Below, piece after piece: positions 5,540 to 12,718 of a stretch of 32,745 nt of DNA. The translations under genes were made by a program, and so were the position numbers. Within the stretch, counting starts at the first letter, position 1. The number at the start of each line of letters is the position of its first letter. Origin of the DNA: Candidatus Poribacteria bacterium (GTDB lineage: Bacteria > Poribacteria > DTPJ01 > WJIO01); NCBI GenBank assembly GCA_014730235.1, contig WJIO01000208.1, forward strand, positions 1 to 32,745. Direction: 5' to 3'. The notes beneath the pieces were generated by a model. It was not told the origin of the DNA, did not search any database, and saw only the letters and a program-made list of their open reading frames with translations.

Positions 5540-8014
5540 TTGTTTTTCCTGATTGTCTCAATTTTATTTTGTTTAATAATACCTCAGCATGTATTTGGTG
5601 AATTTACTATAGTTGAAAATGGACAGCCAGTCTGCTCAATTGTAGAATCTGATTTATTTTCATTGCAGGAGCGGTATGCCTTAGAAGAGATTAATCATTT
5701 TATAGAAAAATTTACTGGTTCAACACTGGATATTTTATCAGATTACCAGGAACTTCCGGCTGGCAATTTAATTGTTATAGGATTCACAGGCAGCAACAGA
5801 TATATAGCTGATCTTGAAAACAGAAGATTAATGAGGATAAATCCGCCATTATCTGAAGAGGAATATGTTATTAAATCTATAAATGACAACGGCAGGAAAA
5901 TAATGTTAATCCTTGGGGGTGATGAATCGGGTTTAATATACGGTATATATGACTTTATCGAGAAAATTATACAGAGCATAACTGGATTTAATCTGGTGGA
6001 TATAGATTTTCATGTGCCAAGGGTTAAAAATCTGGTAATTGAAGATCTGGATGTGCGGTTATCACCTTTTTATCCTGTCAGGTGTGCGCTTTCCTCGGAA
6101 GATCCTGTATGGATGAGCAGACACAGACTTAATATTAGCGGCGCAGAGGGTGTATGGAGTGGTACGGGGATTGATGACGGACTGGGTACAGCTTTTAAAT
6201 ATGTCTATGACAGCCAATTTGACACCATGCAGGATGAGTCATTAGATGCCCGTTGGGGACGTATTCTTGATCTTCGTCGAAGGATAAAGGAACTAGGAGT
6301 AAGGGGTGTGGAATCATACCTGTTCATGTATGTAATGGGAGAACCTACTAAGGCTATTATGCGGAATCACCCGGAACTGCTTGAAGAAAGGGTTTATTAT
6401 CCCCATTCCCGGAATGGCTCATATTATACCCCCCTTTCATGGACAAAGCCGGAAGCTCGCGAAGTGATGAAAGAACTGGTGAGAAGCATTGTGAAGACAT
6501 ACTCTCAATGGCTTACTGGATTTCATCTTCGGGCCTGGGGTGGGGAAACCCGTGCCCCTGATGGAAATAACGAGGAACTACAGGATTTATTATGGGATAT
6601 TTACATGGATATAATAGAGACAGCCAGAGAGGTAAAACCTGAATTTAAGATTATAATATCCGGTTATGACCAGTCCTGGCTTAAAGACCCGGATGGCCGT
6701 CACGCCAGAAAATTGCCAAAAGGAACAGTGCTAATGCAGAAGTGGGGGATAGACGGTGAACCCACAAACAATCCGGCTGTGGATGTGGACTTTATCAATG
6801 ATATAGGTGATATGGGACATTATATCATGGTGCTTTCCCATGATGTAGAAGAAGTAATGCCGCTGTGGATGCTGGAAAGCGATCTGTTTGTTGAAGGGGT
6901 GAGGAGGTATTCCAATAATCCAGTTGTTAATGGTTTAGGTGGATTTACCTTGCAAGGAATGGAAGGATTGGCCCATCTGGATAAAATCATAAGCGCACGA
7001 ATGAATTGGAATCCCAATGTAAATTATCAGTTACTAACAAGGAATTACCTTACAAGCTATTATGGAAAAAGAGCGGCAAGATATATAAAGGAGTCTTTAA
7101 CTATAAATACTGAAGTTCTTGCCGAATATTTTTCTGACTATGCTGGAACGCTTCTAATAACCGGCCAGTATGGCAACGGTTCAAGGGGTTATGCCACCCG
7201 ATTCTGGAATATTATAGGAACTTCATCAGTGAAAGATATAATTACTATGCCTAATTTTAATACAGTTGAATATGCCAAAAGAAGACTGTCATACCTGTTG
7301 CCAAAACAACAAGAATCGGCAAATGAAATGACTCTGGCTGACAAATTCGATTCTCCCACGACTTATCAGTCAAGACTGGATTATTCCGACGCTGTACATA
7401 TAATGAAAATCTGGGTGAGGTTTTTTGAATCCAGAATGAGACTGCTGGAAGCCCGGGAACTTGGCTTGCGAAACGGTGACATTAACCAGATAGCCCAGAA
7501 AATAACCAGCGCTATAGAATATATAAAAGAAGTACAATCAGAAATTGGCGGGATAAATAATTTTACTAACGTATTTACCCATGATAACGATTCGTCCCGA
7601 CAATCACTGCTGGATTTGCTGGATGAAGAGATCGCATATCTAAAATCCCTCGATCCGGAAGATATATTAATTAACTCAGGAACGGAAAAAGCAGGAAAAG
7701 CTGATAGTGAAAAGATCGAATTTAAAATAACGGAGGTGTTCAACCATCCAAATCCCGCCCGGGATTCGGCTTCTTTTTGTTACAAACTTACCAGCGAGGC
7801 GGATGGTGTGGAAATAACAATATACACGATCACAGGAAGAAAAATCCGTTATATACAAAGCGCATCGGCAAAAATGGGATACAACGAAGAAGATTGGAAG
7901 ACTAGGGATGATAGCGGAAATAAATTATCCAACGGTACATATATTTATAAAATAGAAGCCAAAAGAGGCGATGAAAGGGTTACAAAGACTGAAAAGCTTT
8001 CTGTTATGAGATAA
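5540..8014 (+). CDS. Secreted GH67/GH20-like glycoside hydrolase with C-terminal FlgD/sorting-type Ig domain
   Basis: The 824-residue product has a signal peptide (MFFLIVSILFCLIIPQHVFG). Residues about 25-150 resemble the N-terminal alpha/beta domain of alpha-glucuronidases and hexosaminidases, including LGGDESGLIYGIYDFIE. The following region (about 160-560) looks like a TIM barrel (SPFYPVRCALSS; GFHLRAWGGETRAP; IISGYDQSW), and helices follow. The last ~95 residues (NHPNPARDSASFCYKL...GVEITIYTITGRKIR...LSNGTYIYKIEA) match the FlgD-Ig/type-IX-sorting-like beta domain found at the C-termini of many exported enzymes. It probably attacks a polysaccharide outside the cell. The substrate and catalytic acids are not certain. 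Translation begins at TTG, supported by GGAGG five bases upstream. A weak AT hairpin (8022-8040) follows the stop. Confidence 0.7.
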   Translation: MFFLIVSILFCLIIPQHVFGEFTIVENGQPVCSIVESDLFSLQERYALEEINHFIEKFTGSTLDILSDYQELPAGNLIVIGFTGSNRYIADLENRRLMRINPPLSEEEYVIKSINDNGRKIMLILGGDESGLIYGIYDFIEKIIQSITGFNLVDIDFHVPRVKNLVIEDLDVRLSPFYPVRCALSSEDPVWMSRHRLNISGAEGVWSGTGIDDGLGTAFKYVYDSQFDTMQDESLDARWGRILDLRRRIKELGVRGVESYLFMYVMGEPTKAIMRNHPELLEERVYYPHSRNGSYYTPLSWTKPEAREVMKELVRSIVKTYSQWLTGFHLRAWGGETRAPDGNNEELQDLLWDIYMDIIETAREVKPEFKIIISGYDQSWLKDPDGRHARKLPKGTVLMQKWGIDGEPTNNPAVDVDFINDIGDMGHYIMVLSHDVEEVMPLWMLESDLFVEGVRRYSNNPVVNGLGGFTLQGMEGLAHLDKIISARMNWNPNVNYQLLTRNYLTSYYGKRAARYIKESLTINTEVLAEYFSDYAGTLLITGQYGNGSRGYATRFWNIIGTSSVKDIITMPNFNTVEYAKRRLSYLLPKQQESANEMTLADKFDSPTTYQSRLDYSDAVHIMKIWVRFFESRMRLLEARELGLRNGDINQIAQKITSAIEYIKEVQSEIGGINNFTNVFTHDNDSSRQSLLDLLDEEIAYLKSLDPEDILINSGTEKAGKADSEKIEFKITEVFNHPNPARDSASFCYKLTSEADGVEITIYTITGRKIRYIQSASAKMGYNEEDWKTRDDSGNKLSNGTYIYKIEAKRGDERVTKTEKLSVMR

Positions 8015-8165
8015 TCTTGTCCTTAATTCTTCAAATTAAGTTTGGCAAGGTTGATGTAGGTTGGATTGAAATATCTTACCTTGACTAATAATCATAAGTT
8101 TGTTAGGATTTTTATATACAATTATGCATTTTACCATTAACGGATTATAAATATCGGAGGTTGTA

Positions 8166-10052
8166 ATGGGTAAAGGATACAACGGAAAAATTCTTAGAGT
8201 TGATCTGACAGAAGAAAAAACATGGATAGAAGAACCCGGAGAAGAAATTTACAGAACATATCTGGGCGGCGCAGGACTGGCTGCTTATTATATCATAAAG
8301 GAACTCCCCAAGGGAGTTGATCCCCTTTCACCGGATAATATGCTTGTTCTGGCATGCAGTGTAATAACCGGCACACCAGTACCCGGCGCATCCCGTTTTA
8401 CGGCTGCTGCCAAATCACCCCTCACCGGTGCTTATGGTGAAGCCGAAGCCGGCGGATGGTGGGGACCCGAATTGAAATGGGCGGGATTTGATGCCATAAT
8501 CATAAAAGGCAAAGCGTCAAAACCCGTTTACCTGTGGATTAAAGACGGTGAAGTTGAGATTAGAGACGCAGGTAAGATATGGGGTATGGAAACCGGAGAT
8601 TCTCAGGATGCTATAAAGGAAGAATTGGATGAGGAAAAAGTCCGTATTCTTCAAATCGGCCCCGGCGGTGAAAAGATGGTTCGCTATGCGTGCCTTATAA
8701 ACGAATTAAAACACGCCAATGGTCGAACAGGCATGGGCGCGGTGATGGGATCAAAAAACCTCAAGGCTATAGCTGTCCGGGGAACAAATAAGATTGAGAT
8801 GGACGACAAGGAATCAGCCCGGGAAGTCATAAGATGGCTGCGGGAAAACTATACATGGCAAACCGGCGACATGCACGATATGGGAACAGCAAGATTAACA
8901 CCATCCCTTTCTGAAAACGGTATACTCCCGACGCGCAATTTCAGAGAAGGTGCTTTTGAAAAAGCTTATGATATCAGCGGCGAAAAGATGAAGGACACGA
9001 TACTGGTAAAGCGCGGTACATGCTATGCCTGTTCTGTGGCTTGTAAACGAGAGGTAGAGGTAAATGAGGGACCTTACACAGTAAACAGAAAATACGGAGG
9101 TCCTGAGTATGAAACAGTTGCCTCATTGGGTTCTCTCTGTGGAATTGGTGATCTTGCTGCCGTATCCAAAGGCAACGAGCTTTGCAACAGATATACCCTG
9201 GATACCATATCCACAGGCGTTTCTATCGCCTTTGCCATGGAATGTTACGAAAATGGTTTGTTGACAAAAGAGGATACCGGAGGTATTGACCTGAGATTTG
9301 GCAATGCCGATGCTATGGTGAAAATGGTGGAGATGATCGGCAAACGGGAAGGATTGGGTAACTTGCTGGCCGAAGGTGTAAGAATAGCGGCTCAAAAAAT
9401 CGGTAATGGAGCGGAAAAATATGCCGTGCATGTAAAAGGCGAGGAAGTTCCTATGCACGAACCAAGGGGTAAGAGAAGCCTTGTTTTGGCCTACTCTTTA
9501 TCTCCCACCGGCGCAGACCACATGGAAGCCCCCCACGATGTCGTTTACGAGATGTTTAATTCGGAAGGACAGCACCCCTTGGCTCCTATGGGCTTAGTAG
9601 AGCCTGTGGACACAATGGAAATGGGACCACAGAAAGTAAGGGCTTTCTACTACGCAAAACAGTTGTTTGATTTTTATAACTGTATAGGCATGTGTGACTT
9701 TGTTGGTGTACCAATAGGCCCTCTTGCAATAAATCAGGTGGTTAAACATATAGAAGCCGTTACTGGATGGAATACAAGCCTGTGGGAACTACTGAAGGCT
9801 GGTGAAAGATCAAACGTAATGATGCGTATATTCAATTTCAGGGAAGGCCTGACAAAAGAGGATGACAAGCTGCCAGATAGACTTCACCAGGAACTTGAAA
9901 GCGGTGCTCTTGAAGGTGAAAGAATAGAAGAAGATAAGTTTGAGGAAATGAAGAAAACATATTACCGGATGGCCGGTTGGGATGATGACGGATACCCGAC
10001 GGAAGCTAAGCTGGAGGAGCTTGGTTTGGAATGGATAGAAGAATTTGTATAA
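8166..10052 (+). CDS. Aldehyde:ferredoxin oxidoreductase family protein (tungsten/molybdopterin)
   Basis: This is an AOR-family enzyme, which oxidises aldehydes to acids (or the reverse) using a tungsten bis-pterin centre and one [4Fe-4S] cluster. The 628-residue length is normal. The N-terminal AOR_N domain starts GYNGKILRVDLT, and LGGAGLAAYYI and CSVITGTPVPGASRF are typical. Pterin-region signatures include KHANGRTGMGAVMGSKNLKA. Cluster ligands are C286, C289 and C293 (CYACSVAC), with C510 in NCIGMC as the fourth. At that motif the usual Asp is Asn505. GPEYET and ADHMEAPHD contain the likely active-site Glu and His. GGAGG lies five bases before the ATG. No ferredoxin, MoaD-like or cofactor gene is adjacent, so it works with partners encoded elsewhere. 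The substrate is unknown. Confidence 0.93.
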   Translation: MGKGYNGKILRVDLTEEKTWIEEPGEEIYRTYLGGAGLAAYYIIKELPKGVDPLSPDNMLVLACSVITGTPVPGASRFTAAAKSPLTGAYGEAEAGGWWGPELKWAGFDAIIIKGKASKPVYLWIKDGEVEIRDAGKIWGMETGDSQDAIKEELDEEKVRILQIGPGGEKMVRYACLINELKHANGRTGMGAVMGSKNLKAIAVRGTNKIEMDDKESAREVIRWLRENYTWQTGDMHDMGTARLTPSLSENGILPTRNFREGAFEKAYDISGEKMKDTILVKRGTCYACSVACKREVEVNEGPYTVNRKYGGPEYETVASLGSLCGIGDLAAVSKGNELCNRYTLDTISTGVSIAFAMECYENGLLTKEDTGGIDLRFGNADAMVKMVEMIGKREGLGNLLAEGVRIAAQKIGNGAEKYAVHVKGEEVPMHEPRGKRSLVLAYSLSPTGADHMEAPHDVVYEMFNSEGQHPLAPMGLVEPVDTMEMGPQKVRAFYYAKQLFDFYNCIGMCDFVGVPIGPLAINQVVKHIEAVTGWNTSLWELLKAGERSNVMMRIFNFREGLTKEDDKLPDRLHQELESGALEGERIEEDKFEEMKKTYYRMAGWDDDGYPTEAKLEELGLEWIEEFV

Positions 10053-10074
10053 ATAAAAACACATTAAACATAAA

Positions 10075-10148
10075 GGCTCTTCCGGGTTCAGTGTGGTAAA
10101 GATAGGAAACTTCTTTATGCTGTCATTACTGTTTTCGCCGGAAGAACC
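10075..10148. mobile_element. Short MITE with perfect 8-bp target duplication (copy C)
   Basis: The 74-bp element starts GGCTCTTCCGGGTTCAGTG and ends CGCCGGAAGAACC. It is flanked by AACATAAA on both sides (10067-10074 and 10149-10156). It keeps the left arm through GTCATTACTG and has lost most of the right arm. It lies between the AOR stop and the terminator at 10151, and its right target copy is part of that terminator. Confidence 0.8.
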
Positions 10149-10150
10149 AA

Positions 10151-10190
10151 CATAAAAAGACGACTTCTATATAGAAGTCGTCTTTTTATG
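10151..10190. terminator. Perfect 40-bp palindrome, bidirectional rho-independent terminator
   Basis: The arm CATAAAAAGACGACTTCTAT is followed directly by its exact complement, giving a GC-containing stem (GACGACTTC) flanked by A- and T-tracts on both strands. It separates the plus-strand AOR gene from the minus-strand operon that ends at 10200, and suits both. Confidence 0.9.
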
Positions 10191-10199
10191 TTCAGATTT

Positions 10200-10376
10200 T
10201 TATAATATTCCCCAACGTTCCGCAGCCCTTCTCATTATTCTTATAGAATGCCAGTCAACACCAGTATTTGAGCCATTTTTCTCATAAAAATTTGTATTTT
10301 CCACCTGATCTAAATTTCCCTGATTTGATTTGATTTTAGAGATTTTATCTTCCACTTCATAGAATGTAATAGTCAT
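10200..10376 (-). CDS. Small unknown protein, 58 aa, second gene of operon
   Basis: This ORF is absent from the supplied track because of its length. It has an excellent AGGAGG Shine-Dalgarno before ATG (10374-10376). It reads MTITFYEVEDKISKIKSN... and ends ...IRIMRRAAERWGIL. It is hydrophilic, with a charged, probably helical C-terminus, and has no signal peptide or cysteines. It begins 24 bp after the stop of the 336-residue gene, and the bidirectional terminator follows 9 bp after its own stop. This marks a two-gene operon. Function is unknown. A small partner or antidote for the large protein is one possibility, with no direct evidence. Confidence 0.65.
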   Translation of the reverse strand: MTITFYEVEDKISKIKSNQGNLDQVENTNFYEKNGSNTGVDWHSIRIMRRAAERWGIL

Positions 10377-10400
10377 TTTATTATTCCTCCTGTAATATTC

Positions 10401-11411
10401 CTATTGATCACTACTAAACATTTCAAAAGCAGTGGCTTTTATCTCGCGATTTTTCTCTACCAGCCATTTCCATGAACAATCCCCACCCCGGTTTTCAGCC
10501 AATAGGAAATTAAATAATATTGCTTTATTTCTTTCGTTGGGTTTGCCCAGTATTCTATGGATATTAAAAGCCAATTCGCCCCTTGGCAAAGCACCATCAG
10601 CCCATGTATTTATGGCATTATGACACTCTTTGATGAAATTTTCCCATTTACTTACCGGAAGATTATCTTCAGGTAAATTCCCCCGCCATTTAAGAGCACC
10701 AATACTGGAAATCTGAATATCCATATAACGTGTAAATCGGTGTATACAAGGTGGAGAACTGGCTTTTAATATACCTTCCATTATTTCCCGCAGGTTTTCA
10801 TCTCCCATTTCAAGAACCTTTTGTTTTGCTTCTTCCACAAAAGAGTTTATCTTTCCCGGAATGTAAGGTTTATATTCCACGCCGCCTCTTGTAATATAAT
10901 AAGAAGTATAATCCTCATAATCTATCGGTGTCTTTTTCCCGTTATCACCCATTCCTGACAAAACTACTCCCATTAATCTTGCCGCAAGATTAGCGGAAAA
11001 GACCTCTGCAAGAGCTTCTTTTTCTGGAGAATGTTCCCCAAGCCACTGGTTGATCTTTTCAATTACAACTTTATCCGCTTTTATATTATTTTGGAAGTCA
11101 AAACCCAACCATTTTTGAACGCCTAACAAATAGCTGTTTATTAGAGACCACCGTTCTGGAGTCAACTGGTTGTGATAAATTAAATATGTCGGCTTGCCTG
11201 TTCTTACGGCTTTGCATATATGGAGGATATTATTTTTATACTCAGCGTTACCCCAGCAGAAATATGCCGCTTGTGCCATAATAGCCAGAGTATTGTCATT
11301 TACCTTACCAAATTTTTTCTCAAAATCCTTAACTCTGACTTTGAATCTATAATCCATTTTAAGCATAGCTTTACCAAAATCAATTATAGATATGGAAGCT
11401 TGATTTACCAA
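10401..11411 (-). CDS. Unknown 336-aa protein under an operator-controlled promoter
   Basis: I do not recognise this family. The product is soluble, with no signal peptide or membrane helix, and is rich in Trp (for example QKWLGFDF, LKWRGNLP, DCSWKWLVEKN). Predicted secondary structure is mostly helical in the first half (DNTLAIMAQAAYFCWGNAEY; EALAEVFSANLAARLMGVVLSG). No nuclease, NTPase or HTH signature stands out. Translation starts at TTG (11409-11411), supported by AGGAGGG seven bases upstream. A consensus promoter (11477-11505) with a palindromic operator at the transcription start (11455-11476) controls it, and a 58-residue gene follows. Such tight control suggests conditional expression. 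A divergent oxidoreductase gene (11667) has its own promoter. Confidence 0.75.
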   Translation of the reverse strand: MVNQASISIIDFGKAMLKMDYRFKVRVKDFEKKFGKVNDNTLAIMAQAAYFCWGNAEYKNNILHICKAVRTGKPTYLIYHNQLTPERWSLINSYLLGVQKWLGFDFQNNIKADKVVIEKINQWLGEHSPEKEALAEVFSANLAARLMGVVLSGMGDNGKKTPIDYEDYTSYYITRGGVEYKPYIPGKINSFVEEAKQKVLEMGDENLREIMEGILKASSPPCIHRFTRYMDIQISSIGALKWRGNLPEDNLPVSKWENFIKECHNAINTWADGALPRGELAFNIHRILGKPNERNKAILFNFLLAENRGGDCSWKWLVEKNREIKATAFEMFSSDQ

Positions 11412-11454
11412 TTTGGACCCTCCTAAATATAAGCGATATACAAAACCAGAATTA

Positions 11455-11476
11455 ATACTTAACGTTTGTTAAGTAT
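11455..11476. promoter_or_regulatory. Palindromic operator at the start of the 336-aa gene transcript
   Basis: ATACTTAAC and GTTAAGTAT form perfect 9-bp arms around GTTT. The site directly abuts the -10 box (11477-11482), so it covers the expected transcription start. A bound dimeric regulator would block initiation there. The regulator is not identifiable in the window. Confidence 0.6.
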
Positions 11477-11505
11477 ATTCTACTAAAATTTTATAATCTT
11501 GTCAA
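11477..11505 (-). promoter_or_regulatory. Consensus sigma-70 promoter for the 336-aa/58-aa operon
   Basis: On the minus strand: TTGACA (11500-11505), a 17-bp spacer and TAGAAT (11477-11482). The leader to the TTG start at 11411 is about 60 bases and begins inside the palindrome. Confidence 0.8.
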
Positions 11506-11530
11506 GTATAAAATTGGAAATAAATTTGGC

Positions 11531-11559
11531 TTGATTGTTAATACTATACCAATTATAAT
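11531..11559 (+). promoter_or_regulatory. Sigma-70-type promoter for the 326-aa oxidoreductase
   Basis: TTGATT (11531-11536), a 17-bp spacer and TATAAT (11554-11559). It is divergent from the neighbouring promoter at 11477-11505 and leaves a leader of about 100 bases, in which I see no clear riboswitch. Confidence 0.7.
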
Positions 11560-11666
11560 AATACCGCCAATCGAGAATGTATTTTCATTTTCGAAAAAGC
11601 AAAATATGGACTTGGCAATCTGGTTTTTAATGGTAAGAGGATAAATCTCAGGAAGGAAAATTTACA

Positions 11667-12647
11667 ATGGTAAAATGTGCTCTTATAAGCGGTAAAGGCA
11701 TGGGTATAATGCACGGGAAAAATTTTGACAGTAATCCTGATGCCGAGGTTGTGGCTGTTTGTGAAATGGATCCGGAACTTCTTGCAAAGGCCAAAGAGGA
11801 ATTCGGAGTGCCGGGTTATGCGAGTATCGAAGAGCTTCTTGAAAACTGTGATGCAGAATTAATGCTGCTTATAGTAAATGAAACCCGACGTATTCCACCT
11901 TTACGTCAGTTAATAGCCGCTGGACGCAACGTGTTTACGGAGAAACCCCTGTGCGGTTTGGAGGGTCAGAACAGAGTTAAGGAAGAGGATGCAGCTATTG
12001 CCGCACCAGCCATAAAGGAATGGCGCGAATCCGATGTTAAATTTGGTATAGATTACAATTATCGCTTTTTCCGACACTTTAAAAAGCTTCACGAAGACGC
12101 TGTAGAGGGTAAATTTGGCAACATAAGGATGGTAAGAGCCAGGGCTCATTACGCCTGCTGGTCTCATGTTATTGACCAGATATTATGGACAATGGGTTTG
12201 CCTGAATGGGTCAGCGTTATGGGTGATCCCAGCGAATCCGGCGGCTGGCAGCGCATGATCCATATGAAATGGGTCAATGGTGCAATAGGCTCTCTGGACG
12301 GCGGTGAAATGTGGGGTTGGGATGACGATCCCCTGCGTATTATGATCGTGGGAGACGAAGGTTATGCCGAAGCTCGCGGTCTGGATGGCTGGTATCGACG
12401 CCGCAAGGCCTTTAACTCGGAAGAGCTGGAACTCTGGCAGGTGGAAGAAGGTGTCCAGGAATATAGGGAATCCTTCGGTAGAATGGCCAATGCTGTGGTT
12501 GAGTGTATGAAAGAGGATAAACCCTTCCCGGCTGATGGCAATGACGCCTGGAATGAGATATTATTTGAAGCTGCTGTCTACCGTTCGGCTGTTAATGACG
12601 GACAGAGAGTTTTCCTGAGGGATGTGGAAGATTCGGTTATGTCATAA
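11667..12647 (+). CDS. Divergent Gfo/Idh/MocA-family oxidoreductase
   Basis: This is an NAD(P)-dependent dehydrogenase of the Gfo/Idh/MocA type, 326 residues. The nucleotide-binding loop is unusual: ISGKGMGIMHGKNF replaces the standard GxGxxG. Downstream, AVCEMDPELLAKAKEEFG is typical. TEKPL contains the conserved Lys, but it is followed by an insertion (GLEGQNRVKEEDAAIAAP) before the usual DYNYRF strand. The catalytic His/Asp segment reads AHYACWSHVIDQIL and lacks the Gly-Gly run. It is a distant family member whose substrate I cannot name. AGGAAGG precedes the ATG, and a strong palindromic terminator follows. The GH9 gene lies 71 bp downstream in the same direction, so a link to glucan use is possible. 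Confidence 0.85.
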   Translation: MVKCALISGKGMGIMHGKNFDSNPDAEVVAVCEMDPELLAKAKEEFGVPGYASIEELLENCDAELMLLIVNETRRIPPLRQLIAAGRNVFTEKPLCGLEGQNRVKEEDAAIAAPAIKEWRESDVKFGIDYNYRFFRHFKKLHEDAVEGKFGNIRMVRARAHYACWSHVIDQILWTMGLPEWVSVMGDPSESGGWQRMIHMKWVNGAIGSLDGGEMWGWDDDPLRIMIVGDEGYAEARGLDGWYRRRKAFNSEELELWQVEEGVQEYRESFGRMANAVVECMKEDKPFPADGNDAWNEILFEAAVYRSAVNDGQRVFLRDVEDSVMS

Positions 12648-12652
12648 AAAAT

Positions 12653-12690
12653 GATTCATGGTCAATGAGTTTACTCATTGACCATGAATC
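12653..12690. terminator. 17-bp-stem hairpin after the 326-aa oxidoreductase gene
   Basis: GATTCATGGTCAATGAG and its exact complement enclose TTTA. It sits 5 bp after the stop. Only TATATATAC follows, so termination may be partial, which would let some transcripts reach the GH9 gene. Confidence 0.6.
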
Positions 12691-12718
12691 TATATATACA
12701 GACTTCCGGAGAAAATGA

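Noticed and set aside
7381-7743. 120-aa minus-strand ORF and similar long shadow ORFs (e.g. 31292-31669, 15761-16075, 23788-24132, 29333-29749)
   Set aside because: They lie opposite strongly supported genes, have no Shine-Dalgarno or family features, and their length follows from the base composition of the sense gene.
8022-8040. CTTAATT-CTTCA-AATTAAG hairpin after the hydrolase gene as a terminator
   Set aside because: A short all-AT stem with only three T residues after it; too weak to call.
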